This document shows, in pieces, positions 46,049 to 54,839 of a DNA stretch of 64,000 nucleotides (position 1 is the first letter of the stretch; every line of letters begins with the position of its first letter). The stretch comes from Cupriavidus nantongensis (GTDB lineage: Bacteria > Pseudomonadota > Gammaproteobacteria > Burkholderiales > Burkholderiaceae). Position numbers and translations under genes: made by a program. Below the pieces are notes generated by a model that was not told the DNA's origin, ran no database searches, and was given only the letters and a program-made list of their open reading frames with translations. The DNA is taken from assembly GCF_001598055.1 (NCBI RefSeq), contig NZ_CP014844.1:4429642-4493641 (forward strand), read 5' to 3'.

Positions 46049-46061
<13 letters not shown>
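45177..46061 (+). CDS. molybdenum hydroxylase FAD-binding (medium) subunit
   Basis: A 294-residue CoxM-type subunit of a xanthine-oxidase-family enzyme. The FAD-binding loops KASVLAGGTDLLV (near 24-36) and TVVGNVCRASPSAD (near 109-122) are present. It lacks the extra [4Fe-4S] insertion of 4-hydroxybenzoyl-CoA reductase beta subunits. The ATG at 45177 has an AGGAGGAG site. Its 3' end overlaps the [2Fe-2S] subunit by 13 bases. Electrons flow from the molybdenum centre through the iron-sulfur subunit to this FAD. Order M-S-L matches carbon monoxide dehydrogenase-like operons. Confidence 0.93.
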
Positions 46062-46560
<499 letters not shown>

Positions 46561-46561
<1 letters not shown>

Positions 46562-48849
46562 TGACCCACGCCGTGATCGGACACAGCGTCAAGCGCACCG
46601 ACCTGCTCGACAAGGTCACTGGCAACGCAAAATACGTTGCCGACATGCCCTTCCCCGACCTGCTATACGGCAAGATCAAGCGCAGCAACGTCGCCCACGC
46701 CCGCATCCGCCGCATCGACGCGTCGCGCGCGCTGGCGTTGCCCGGGGTCAAGGCCGTGCTGACGCACGAGAACGTGCCGCGCGTGCTGCATGCCGGCTCG
46801 CCGCACCCGCGCTCGGCGTCGGTGACCTGCGACCAGTACATCCTGGACGACAAAGTGCGCTACTGGGGCGAGGGCGTGGCCGCGGTCGCGGCGGTCAGCG
46901 AAGAGATCGCCGAGCGCGCGCTCGAACTGATCGAGGTCGAGTACGACACGCTGCCCGCGGTCTTCACCACCGAAGACGCCGAACGCTCCGACGCCCCGCG
47001 CATTCACGACCGCGAGCCTGGCGGCAACCTGGTGCTGCCGCCGGTGATCGTCAGCCGCGGCGATGTCGAAGCCGGCTTTGCCGAGGCCGACTTCATCCTC
47101 GAAGGCATCTACGAGGGCGGCCGCCCCACGCCGGCCTACATGGAGCCCAACGTGCTCACCTGCAGCTGGGACGGCAACGGCAACCTGACGGTGTGGATCT
47201 CGACCCAGACCGCCTTCATGGTGCGCGGCATCATGGCCGAGGTGCTGGGGCTGCCGCTGCACAAGGTGCGCGTGCTGGTCGACCACATGGGCGGCGGCTT
47301 CGGCGCCAAGCAGGACCTGTTCCAGCATGAGTTCCTGTGCGCGCTGCTGGCGCGCGAGACGCGCCGGCCGGTGCGGATGGAATACACCCGCGAGGAAACC
47401 TTCCTCGGCGGCCGCACGCGCCATCCGGCAAAAATCTGGCTGAAGCAGGGCTTCCGCAACGACGGCACCATCACCGCGCGCCAGGCCAGGGTGGTGTTCA
47501 ATTCCGGCGCCTACGGCTCGCACGGCCCCGGCGTGACCAATGTCGGCACCGCCGCGCTGGTATCGCTGTACCGCTGCGACAACGTGCTGCTCGAAGGGCG
47601 CTGTGTCTACACCAACAGCCCCATTGCCGGCGCGTTCCGCGGCTACGGCGTGGTGCAGACCTACTACGCGCTCGACGTGCAGATGGACGAGGCCGCCGCG
47701 CACCTGGGCATCGATCCCGCCGAACTCAAGCTCAAAAACGCCGTGCGCGAAGGCGATATCGCGCCGTCGAACCATCCGCTGATCGGTCACGGCCTGGAGG
47801 CCTGCATCGAGCACGGCATGGCACTGCTCGACTGGCCCGCGCTGCGCCGCCGTCCGCGCGACACCAGCGGCCCCGTCCGCACCGGCTGGGGCCTGGGCTG
47901 CGAGATGCACGGCAGCAGCGCCTATCCCGGCATCAAGGAACAGGGCAACGCCATCATCAAGATGAACGAGGACGGCACCGTGGTGCTGCTGACCGGCGCG
48001 GCGGGACTGGGTACCGGCGCGCACACCGCCCTCGCACAAATCGTGGCGGAAGAACTGACGTTGCCGTTCGAGGCGGTATCGGTGGTGCATGGCGACACCG
48101 ACGTGGTCCCCTGGGACATCGGCGCCTTTGCCAGCCACACCACGTACATGGTCGGCAAGGCCGCGCAGATGGCGGCGGGCGAGATCCGGCGCCAGCTGTT
48201 CGAGCGCGCCGCGAAGCTGATGGAGTGCGAGCCCGCAGCGCTGACGCTGGCCGATGGCGTCATCGCCGTGCGCGACCGCGACGGCCCCACGCTGACGGTG
48301 CGCGAGGCGGTGATGCCGCGCAAGGGCATTCCCGCCGCGCAGCTGGTGGGCACCGCCACCTACCACCCGACCAAGTCGTATTCGTTCGCCGCGCATTTTG
48401 TCGAAGTCGCGGTCGATACCGAGACCGGCTTCATCACCGTGCGGCAGGTGGTGCCGGTGCATGACGTGGGCAAGGTGATCCATCCGGTCGCGGCCGCGGG
48501 CCAGATCGAAGGCGGCATCCAGCAGGGCATCGGCCACACGCTGTACGAGGACTACCAGATCGACATGCGCAGCGGCCGCTCGCTCAACGCCAACTTCGTC
48601 GACTACAAGATGCCGCTGGCGATGGATATGCCCGAGATCCGCACCGTGATCCTGGAAGCCGCGCCGGATCCCGGCGGCCCGTTCGGCGCCAAGGGCGTGG
48701 GCGAGGATCCGATCGTCGCGATCGGGCCGGCGATTGCCAACGCGGTGTTCGATGCCATCGGCGTGCGCTTCCGCCACTACCCGATCAAGCCCGAGCAGGT
48801 GCTGCAGGCATTGGCCGAGAAGGCGGCGCGGGAAGGCGGGCATCCATGA
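46561..48849 (+). CDS. molybdenum hydroxylase catalytic (large) subunit
   Basis: A 762-residue molybdopterin-binding subunit of the xanthine-oxidase family, hydroxylating carbon atoms of heterocycles or aromatic CoA esters with water-derived oxygen. The active-site glutamate is Glu715 in GAKGVGEDP, followed by PAIANAVFDA. Other Moco segments are MGGGFGAKQD and GAFRGYGVVQT. Two adjacent ATG codons exist (46558 and 46561); the second is better spaced from AGGAGG. The last base overlaps the following ubiX in ATGA fashion. In this context it may open the pathway by ring hydroxylation. Confidence 0.94.
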
Positions 48850-49442
48850 GCCGCAAGCAACGCCTGGTGGTCGCCATCACCGGCGCCAGCGGCGCGGTGT
48901 ACGGCGTGCGCATGCTGCAGGCGCTGGCCGCGCTGGACGGCTGGGAGACCCACCTGGTGTGCTCGCCGTCCGGCCTGCTGACCGCGCACCATGAGCTGGG
49001 CCTGCAGCGCCCGCAGATCGAGGCCTTTGCAGACGTGGTGCACAACGTGCGCGATATCGGCGCCACCATCGCCAGCGGCTCGTTCCGCTGCGACGGCATG
49101 GTGGTGGCGCCCTGCTCCATGCGCACGCTGGCCGCCATCGCCACGGGCCTTGCCGACAACCTCGTCACCCGCGCCGCCGACGTCATGCTCAAGGAGCGCC
49201 GCCGGCTGGTGCTGCTGGCGCGCGAGACCCCCTTCCACCTGGTGCACCTGCGCAACATGACCACGGTGACCGAGATGGGCGCCATCGTGCTGCCGCCGGT
49301 GCCGGCCTTCTACACACATCCGCAATCGGTCGACGACATCGTCGACCACACCGTGGGGCGCGTGCTGGACCTGTTCGACGTACCGCACGACGGCCTGGTG
49401 ACACGCTGGCAAGGCCTGCGCCCCAACGTCGCCACCGCATGA
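48846..49442 (+). CDS. UbiX flavin prenyltransferase (cluster copy)
   Basis: A 198-residue FMN prenyltransferase, a paralogue of ubiX at 11221. [39 protein letters not shown] and ERRRLVLLARETP are conserved. It overlaps the molybdenum-hydroxylase catalytic gene (ATGA at 48846-48849). It is probably dedicated to supplying prenylated FMN to the UbiD at 40938. The IS element begins 40 bp after its stop plus the target duplication. Confidence 0.93.
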   Translation: MSRKQRLVVAITGASGAVYGVRMLQALAALDGWETHLVCSPSGLLTAHHELGLQRPQIEAFADVVHNVRDIGATIASGSFRCDGMVVAPCSMRTLAAIATGLADNLVTRAADVMLKERRRLVLLARETPFHLVHLRNMTTVTEMGAIVLPPVPAFYTHPQSVDDIVDHTVGRVLDLFDVPHDGLVTRWQGLRPNVATA

Positions 49443-49482
49443 GAAAGCACTTTCGCCTCGCGCTAGCGGGGAACGCAGCACC

Positions 49483-49486
49483 CTAA
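49483..49486. repeat. IS target-site duplication, left copy
   Basis: CTAA immediately precedes the left inverted repeat. It fits the YTAR target preference of the IS5 group and is repeated at 50821-50824. Confidence 0.75.
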
Positions 49487-50820
49487 CAGGCCGCTGAAAT
49501 ACCTCCGGTGGACGTCAGCGCGACAACTGGCTGAAGCGTTGATTTGAGGAACCCATCCAACTCCACTTTCATGCGCGGCGCAGATACCTTCACGGAAAGT
49601 TTGTTCACTATGCGGAGGCTGGATGATTTCGTGCCGAAGTCCCACCCGCTGCGCTCGATCCGCGCCATGGCCAACCAGGCGCTGGTAAAGATGGACCGGT
49701 TGTTCGCACAGATGTACGAGGACGATATCAAGGGTGGCCAGCCCAGCATCGCGCCGGAGAAGTTGCTGCGGGCCATGCTGCTGCAGGTGCTCTACAGCGT
49801 TCGCTCCGAACGCCAACTCATGGAGCAGACGCAGTACAACCTGCTGTTTCGCTGGTTCATCGGGCTGTCGATGGACGACACCGTTTGGGTGCCCACGGTC
49901 TTCACCAAGAACCGCGAGCGGCTGATCAAGCATGATGCGGTGATCCAGTTTTTCAACGAGGTGCTGGCCATCGCGCAGAAGAAGAACTGGCTGTCGGGCG
50001 AGCACTTCAGCGTGGACGGCACGCTGATTCAGGCGTGGGCAGGCCACAAGAGCTTCGTGCGCAAGGACGGCGGCGACGACAAGGACGACAACGACGGCGC
50101 CAACTTCAAAGGTCGCACGCGCAGCAACGAGACGCACGAGTCCAAGACCGATCCCGATGCCAAGCTGTACCGCAAGGGCAAAACTGCGAGTGAACTTCGC
50201 TATATGGGTCATACCCTGAGCGACAACCGTCACGGCCTGGTGGTGAGCGCCATGGTGACCAATGCGGACGGACATGCTGAGCGCGAGGCCGCGAAGGTGA
50301 TGCTCAACGATGCCCGACAGGTGACGGACGACCCGAACACCGAAATCACGGTGGGTGCAGACAAGGGCTACGACGCGCAAGAGTTCATTCAAGCCTGCCT
50401 GGAACTGAAGGTGACGCCCCACGTGGCACAGAACACCTCGGGGCGCCGCTCGGCCGTTCCTGATGCCATTGCTTGCAGCGCCGGGTATGCCGTTTCGCAG
50501 CAAAAGCGCAAGCTGATCGAACAAGGCTTCGGATGGGTCAAGACTGTCGGGCGCATGCGCCAGGTGATGGTGCGTGGACTGAAGCGAGTCGACCAGATGT
50601 TCGTGCTGAGCATGGCCGCCTACAACCTCGTGCGCATGCGCTCACTGGGACAAATCCGTCCGCAGTTGCAGTAATCGCGGTAATGAGGCCGGAATCGGGC
50701 GCCAAACCGCCGAAAAAATCGATGTAGGGACGTCCCGCTTCCAGATTGTGAAAAATCGCAAGCCTACTGCCTTGCAGGGGGAAGCCTCGCCTCTTGTACG
50801 GGGAGTACTTCAGCAACCTG
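49487..50820 (+). mobile_element. IS5-family insertion sequence, 1334 bp
   Basis: The element is bounded by imperfect terminal inverted repeats. The left end starts CAGGCCGCTGAAATACC, and the right end read inward starts CAGGTTGCTGAAGTAC, identical at 13 of the first 16 positions. CTAA flanks both sides. It carries one full-length transposase gene. It lies between the cluster ubiX and the COG0523 gene, and the ribosome site of the latter begins right after the right duplication. The insertion therefore looks recent and intact. Confidence 0.88.
49571..50674 (+). CDS. IS5 family transposase
   Basis: A 367-residue DDE transposase. The N-terminal domain (PKSHPLRSIRAMANQAL, then PEKLLRAMLLQVLYSVRSERQLMEQ) matches the DUF772 part of IS5-type enzymes. 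The catalytic acids are likely Asp in FSVDGTLIQAW, Asp in VGADKGYDA and Glu in KLIEQGFGWVK. A TTG nine codons upstream could extend the frame. No premature stop is seen, so it should be functional. Confidence 0.92.
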   Translation: MRGADTFTESLFTMRRLDDFVPKSHPLRSIRAMANQALVKMDRLFAQMYEDDIKGGQPSIAPEKLLRAMLLQVLYSVRSERQLMEQTQYNLLFRWFIGLSMDDTVWVPTVFTKNRERLIKHDAVIQFFNEVLAIAQKKNWLSGEHFSVDGTLIQAWAGHKSFVRKDGGDDKDDNDGANFKGRTRSNETHESKTDPDAKLYRKGKTASELRYMGHTLSDNRHGLVVSAMVTNADGHAEREAAKVMLNDARQVTDDPNTEITVGADKGYDAQEFIQACLELKVTPHVAQNTSGRRSAVPDAIACSAGYAVSQQKRKLIEQGFGWVKTVGRMRQVMVRGLKRVDQMFVLSMAAYNLVRMRSLGQIRPQLQ

Positions 50821-50824
50821 CTAA
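50821..50824. repeat. IS target-site duplication, right copy
   Basis: CTAA directly follows the right end of the element. It is then followed by TCAGGAGACAAC and the COG0523 start codon, so the SD site was not disrupted. Confidence 0.75.
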
Positions 50825-50836
50825 TCAGGAGACAAC

Positions 50837-51940
50837 ATGAACGCACCTGCCGTCGCACAACAGCCGCCCGTCCCGGTCACCATCCTTACCGGCTTCCTCG
50901 GCTCGGGCAAGACGACGCTGCTCAACCACATCCTGACGCAGAAGCACGGCCACCGCATCGCCGTGATCGAGAACGAGTTCGGCGAGGTCGACGTCGACTC
51001 CGACCTGGTGATGACCTCGGACGAAGAGATCTACCAGATGACCAACGGCTGCATCTGCTGCGTGGTCGACGTGCGCACGGACCTGGTGCGCATCCTGCAG
51101 AAGCTGCTGGAACGGCCCGAGCGCTTCGACCATATCCTGGTCGAGACCAGCGGCCTGGCCGACCCGACCCCGGTCGCAGCGACCTTCTTCATGGATAACG
51201 AAGTCGCCCGGCAAGTCACGCTCGACGGCATCCTGACACTGGTCGATGCGGTGCATATCGAGAGCCATCTCGACGACCCCCAACTGACCGGCTTCGACAA
51301 CCAGGCGGTCGACCAGATCGTCGCCGCCGACCGCGTGATCCTGAACAAGACCGACCTGGTCGACGCCGCGCAGCTCGACCGGCTGGAAGCGCGCATCCAC
51401 CGCCTGAACGAGGGCGCGCAGATCCTGCGCTCCAACTTCGCGCAGGTGGACCTCGGCAAGATCCTGGGCATCGGCGGGTTCACGCCGGGGACGATCCAGG
51501 CGCAGGATGGCCACGATGCGCACGAGCACGCCGGCCATGCGCACGATCTGCACGACGCGCATCACGACCACGTGTGCGACGAGCATTGCGACCACGCGCA
51601 CGATGACGATACGCACGGACACCGCCACGATCCGTCGGTCACATCGGTCTCACTGGTGTTCGACCAGCCGTTCGACCGCCAGCGCCTCGAGCATGGCCTG
51701 AAGGCGCTGCTGGCCGCGCAGGGCGACGATGTGTTCCGCATGAAGGGCATCGTCGCGGTGGAGGGCGATGACCGCCGCTACGTGCTGCAGGCGGTGCACC
51801 GGCTGATGGACTTCCATCCCGCCGACGCCTGGGGCACGGAACCCGCGCAAAGCAAGTTCGTGTTTATCGGCCGCCATCTCGACAAGCTGCGGCTGCAGAC
51901 GCTGCTGAAGGTGTGCCTGCCGGTGGCGCAGGCCGCCTGA
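50837..51940 (+). CDS. COG0523/CobW-type GTPase metallochaperone with His-rich segment
   Basis: A 367-residue G3E GTPase. The Walker A motif GFLGSGKT is at residues 19-26, the metal-binding CICC (Cys72, 74, 75) is the family hallmark, and NKTD is the guanine-specificity motif. Residues about 225-265 are strongly His/Asp-rich, with two further cysteines, as in zinc-trafficking COG0523 proteins. The C-terminal CobW domain ends the chain. Such proteins insert metal into client enzymes; amidohydrolases here are possible clients. Excision of the IS would place it 56 bp after ubiX, suggesting one ancestral operon. Confidence 0.92.
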   Translation: MNAPAVAQQPPVPVTILTGFLGSGKTTLLNHILTQKHGHRIAVIENEFGEVDVDSDLVMTSDEEIYQMTNGCICCVVDVRTDLVRILQKLLERPERFDHILVETSGLADPTPVAATFFMDNEVARQVTLDGILTLVDAVHIESHLDDPQLTGFDNQAVDQIVAADRVILNKTDLVDAAQLDRLEARIHRLNEGAQILRSNFAQVDLGKILGIGGFTPGTIQAQDGHDAHEHAGHAHDLHDAHHDHVCDEHCDHAHDDDTHGHRHDPSVTSVSLVFDQPFDRQRLEHGLKALLAAQGDDVFRMKGIVAVEGDDRRYVLQAVHRLMDFHPADAWGTEPAQSKFVFIGRHLDKLRLQTLLKVCLPVAQAA

Positions 51941-51971
51941 TCGCGCTGTCGGCGGCGGGACTGGCTTGCCG

Positions 51972-52979
51972 TCAGTCCCGCTGCAATGCTGCCGCGCGCA
52001 AGGTCTGCGACGGCAGCTCGCCGAACTCGCGCCGGTACTCGCGCGAGAACAGGCTCAAGTGGGTAAAGCCGTGCCGCAGCGCGATCGCGCCGACCATGCC
52101 CCTCTCCTGCGTCGCGCGCTGCAGGTCGGCGCGCGCGCCATGCAGGCGCAGCAGCCGCAGGTATTCCATCGGTGTGGTGTTCTTGCTCTTGCGAAAGCCC
52201 AGCTGCAGCGTGCGCGCCGACACGCCGCAATGCGCGGCGATCTGCTCCAGCGTCAGTGGCTGGTCCAGGTTGGCGCGCAGGTAGGCAATGGCGTGGCGCA
52301 CATAATCCGGCAGCACCGCCTCGAAGCGGCGCGGCAGCATATTGCCGTCCGCGGCAAAGCGGTCGAGCAGCAGCGTCGACAGCACGATGCGCTCGATGCT
52401 GGCATCGACCGCCGGCACACCGCTGCCATCGCGCCGCACCCGCGTTTCCGCGCGCAGGTAGCCCACCAGCGCCTGCCAGCGCTCGGCACGGCCATCGTCA
52501 GCCACCGGCTGCATGTCGAATTCGATCGGCGCCGGCGGCTCGAAGCTGAACTGCTGGCGGAATGCCTCTTCGATCAGCTGGCGCCGGATCACCACGCTGA
52601 AGCGCTCGCAGCCCGGATCCAGCGACAGCGTGGTCGGCACGGTAGGCGAGAACACAAAGGTAGCGCCCGGTGGCATCAGCATCGCGCCCCGCGGCGTTTC
52701 CACGCGGCAGGTGCCTGCCAGCACGGTCTGGATCACGAACTCGTCCTTGTTCGGCTGCGGCTCGATCTGCACCGCCTGGTTATAGGCGATGGTCACCAGC
52801 GTGAGCCGGCCGATGGTGCTGGTATCGATGCGCGCATCGAGCGCCGCATCGTCCTCCGCCGCGCGCAGGCGCGTGGGACCGAACACGCGGCCGGACAGCG
52901 ACTGGATGCGATCGAGGTCGCCGCCGCGGCCAAGGGGCGAACGGGAGGGTGCGGCAAACCATCCGACAGTGGGTGACAT
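51972..52979 (-). CDS. AraC family transcriptional regulator
   Basis: A 335-residue regulator. The N-terminal AraC-binding-like domain (about residues 50-200) precedes the tandem helix-turn-helix AraC domain (about 230-330, LEQIAAHCGVSARTLQLGFRKS and AIALRHGFTHLSLFSREYRREFG). It is convergent with COG0523 and divergent from the second NCS2 permease, which it probably controls. No clear SD precedes the start, so a nearby alternative is possible. Confidence 0.9.
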   Translation of the reverse strand: MSPTVGWFAAPSRSPLGRGGDLDRIQSLSGRVFGPTRLRAAEDDAALDARIDTSTIGRLTLVTIAYNQAVQIEPQPNKDEFVIQTVLAGTCRVETPRGAMLMPPGATFVFSPTVPTTLSLDPGCERFSVVIRRQLIEEAFRQQFSFEPPAPIEFDMQPVADDGRAERWQALVGYLRAETRVRRDGSGVPAVDASIERIVLSTLLLDRFAADGNMLPRRFEAVLPDYVRHAIAYLRANLDQPLTLEQIAAHCGVSARTLQLGFRKSKNTTPMEYLRLLRLHGARADLQRATQERGMVGAIALRHGFTHLSLFSREYRREFGELPSQTLRAAALQRD

Positions 52980-53041
52980 GGCGTTGGAAAAAAAGTGAAC
53001 GGATCAACGGCTACCGCTCCATCAACATCCGACTGTTTGCT

Positions 53042-53067
53042 CCCCTCTCCCGCTTGCGGGAGAGGGG
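53042..53067. repeat. REP-type hairpin, unit A
   Basis: A 12-bp perfect stem, CCCCTCTCCCGC / GCGGGAGAGGGG, with a TT loop. GGGGGAGAGGGC follows. It shares its core with unit B (53180) and with a third copy at 63852. Confidence 0.8.
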
Positions 53068-53179
53068 CGGGGGAGAGGGCAGGAGCTTGCAATTGCGATG
53101 CAGTATCAAAAGCCACCGGCGCAAGGCTCCGAGCCATACATACCACCTCGCTTTTGCACACGCTGGCCCTCTCCCCCAA

Positions 53180-53205
53180 CCCCTCTCCCGCGCGCGGGAG
53201 AGGGG
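53180..53205. repeat. REP-type hairpin, unit B
   Basis: A 26-bp perfect palindrome, CCCCTCTCCCGCG and its complement. GCCCTCTCCCCC (53166-53177) precedes it and is the exact complement of the sequence after unit A. The two units therefore lie head to head as a composite (BIME-like) in the 506-bp stretch from 52980 to 53485. Between them I see nothing gene-like. Confidence 0.8.
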
Positions 53206-53485
53206 AGCAAACTAGCGCATCCATCGTATTGCCACCCCCGCCCTCACGCAACCCAAGGGAAACCCCTGATCCCCCCGGCGCGCATTTTGCAACCCCGCTT
53301 GCGGCCCCGTGCCAGGGCCTTCGCAATAACGCTATGACGGCATGCCATGCATCGCTACTGTGCAAGGCATGCGTGGGCCATGCGCCGCGCATGGCACCGT
53401 GACGGACCGAGCCCTGCAACCACAGACCGGGCCAGCCGCCGCCGGCATGGCGCACTTTCCCCCAGTACGCGGCAGGAGACCCATC

Positions 53486-54835
53486 ATGAAACCAGCGGTT
53501 CACCCCGTCGACCAGATCCTGCCGGCACGCGCCATGGCGTCGCTCGGCTTCCAGCACATGCTGGTCAGTTACCTCGGCGCAATCGCGGTGCCGATGATCG
53601 TCGCCGGCGCGCTCAAGATGACGCCGGCGCAGACCACCATGCTGATCAGCACCGCGCTGTTCACCTCCGGCATCGCCACGCTGCTGCAGACCGTTGGCTT
53701 CTGGAAGTTCGGCGTGCGCCTGCCGCTGATGCAGGGCGTGGCGTTCAGCTCCGTGGGCCCGGTCATCGCCATCGGCACCGATCCCAAGCTGGGCTTCAAC
53801 GGCGTCTGTGGCGCCATCATCGCCGCCGGCGTGATCGCGATGTTCCTGGCGCCGGTGATCGGCAAGCTCAAGCGCTTCTTCCCGCCGGTAGTGAGCGGCT
53901 GCACCATCACCGCGGTGGGCTTGTCGCTGTTCCCGGTTTCGTTTCACTGGTTTGGAGGCGGAAGGGGCGCGCCGGATTTCGGCGCGCCCATCTTTTTCCT
54001 GGTCGCCTTCGGCGTGGTGGCACTGATCCTGCTGATCAACCGGCACGGCGGCGAGCTGGTGCGCAACCTGTCGGTGGTGATCGGCCTGCTGGTTGGCGGC
54101 GCGGTGGCGTGGATGCTGGGCATGGGCAGCTTCGATGAAGTCACGCGCGCGCCGTGGTTCACCATGGTGACGCCGTTCGCGTTCGGCATGCCCACCTTCA
54201 ACATCGGCGCGATCACCACCATGGTGATCGTGATGGTGGTGCAGATGGTGGAATCGATGGGGCTGTTCGTTGCCGTCGGCGACATCGTCAAGCGTCCGTT
54301 GACCGAGCGCGACGCCACCCGCGGCCTGCGCGCCAACGGCCTGGCCAGCGCCATCGGCGGCATGTTCGCGGCGTTCCCGTACATCGCCTTCATGGAGAAC
54401 GTAGGGCTGGTGATCGTCACCGGCGTGCGCAGCCGCTGGGTGGTCGCCACCTGCGGCGTGATGCTGTGCGCGGTGGCGCTGGTGCCCAAGATCGGCGCGC
54501 TGTTTGCATCGATCCCCGCCGCGGCGCTGGGCGGCGCCACCATGGTGATGTTCGGCGTGGTCGTTGCCGCCGGCATCAAGACGCTGGGCGAGGTGGACTA
54601 CGAGCGCAACCCCAACAACCTCTCCATCGTCTCCATCACGCTCGGCTGCGCGATGATGCCCGTGATGCTGCCCGGCATGCTGGAGAAGCTGCCCGGCTTC
54701 CTGCAGCCCTTCGTCCACAGCAGCGTGATCATCGCCTGCGTGGTTTCCGTGGTCCTCAACCTGATTCTCAACGGCCTGCCAGCGCGTGAAGCCGACGAGC
54801 TGCCCGCCAGTGCCGACAACGTCCAAGGGGTCTGA
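53486..54835 (+). CDS. NCS2 family nucleobase permease (second copy)
   Basis: A 449-residue UraA/XanQ-type transporter. It shares the LGFQHMLVSYLGAIAVPMIVAGAL start and the MVVQMVESMGLFVAVGDIVKRP segment with the first NCS2 gene, so the two are paralogous. Around position 8 of the latter segment, a Glu is retained. The ATG at 53486 has a CAGGAGA site. The gene immediately precedes an 8-oxoguanine-deaminase-like gene (4-base gap), so the imported compound is probably a purine or a related diazine. Upstream frame sequence is non-conserved. Confidence 0.93.
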   Translation: MKPAVHPVDQILPARAMASLGFQHMLVSYLGAIAVPMIVAGALKMTPAQTTMLISTALFTSGIATLLQTVGFWKFGVRLPLMQGVAFSSVGPVIAIGTDPKLGFNGVCGAIIAAGVIAMFLAPVIGKLKRFFPPVVSGCTITAVGLSLFPVSFHWFGGGRGAPDFGAPIFFLVAFGVVALILLINRHGGELVRNLSVVIGLLVGGAVAWMLGMGSFDEVTRAPWFTMVTPFAFGMPTFNIGAITTMVIVMVVQMVESMGLFVAVGDIVKRPLTERDATRGLRANGLASAIGGMFAAFPYIAFMENVGLVIVTGVRSRWVVATCGVMLCAVALVPKIGALFASIPAAALGGATMVMFGVVVAAGIKTLGEVDYERNPNNLSIVSITLGCAMMPVMLPGMLEKLPGFLQPFVHSSVIIACVVSVVLNLILNGLPAREADELPASADNVQGV

Positions 54836-54839
54836 CAAC

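Noticed and set aside
53042..53205. CRISPR-like repeat array
   Set aside because: Only two palindromic units in opposite orientation and no regular spacers; they are REP hairpins.
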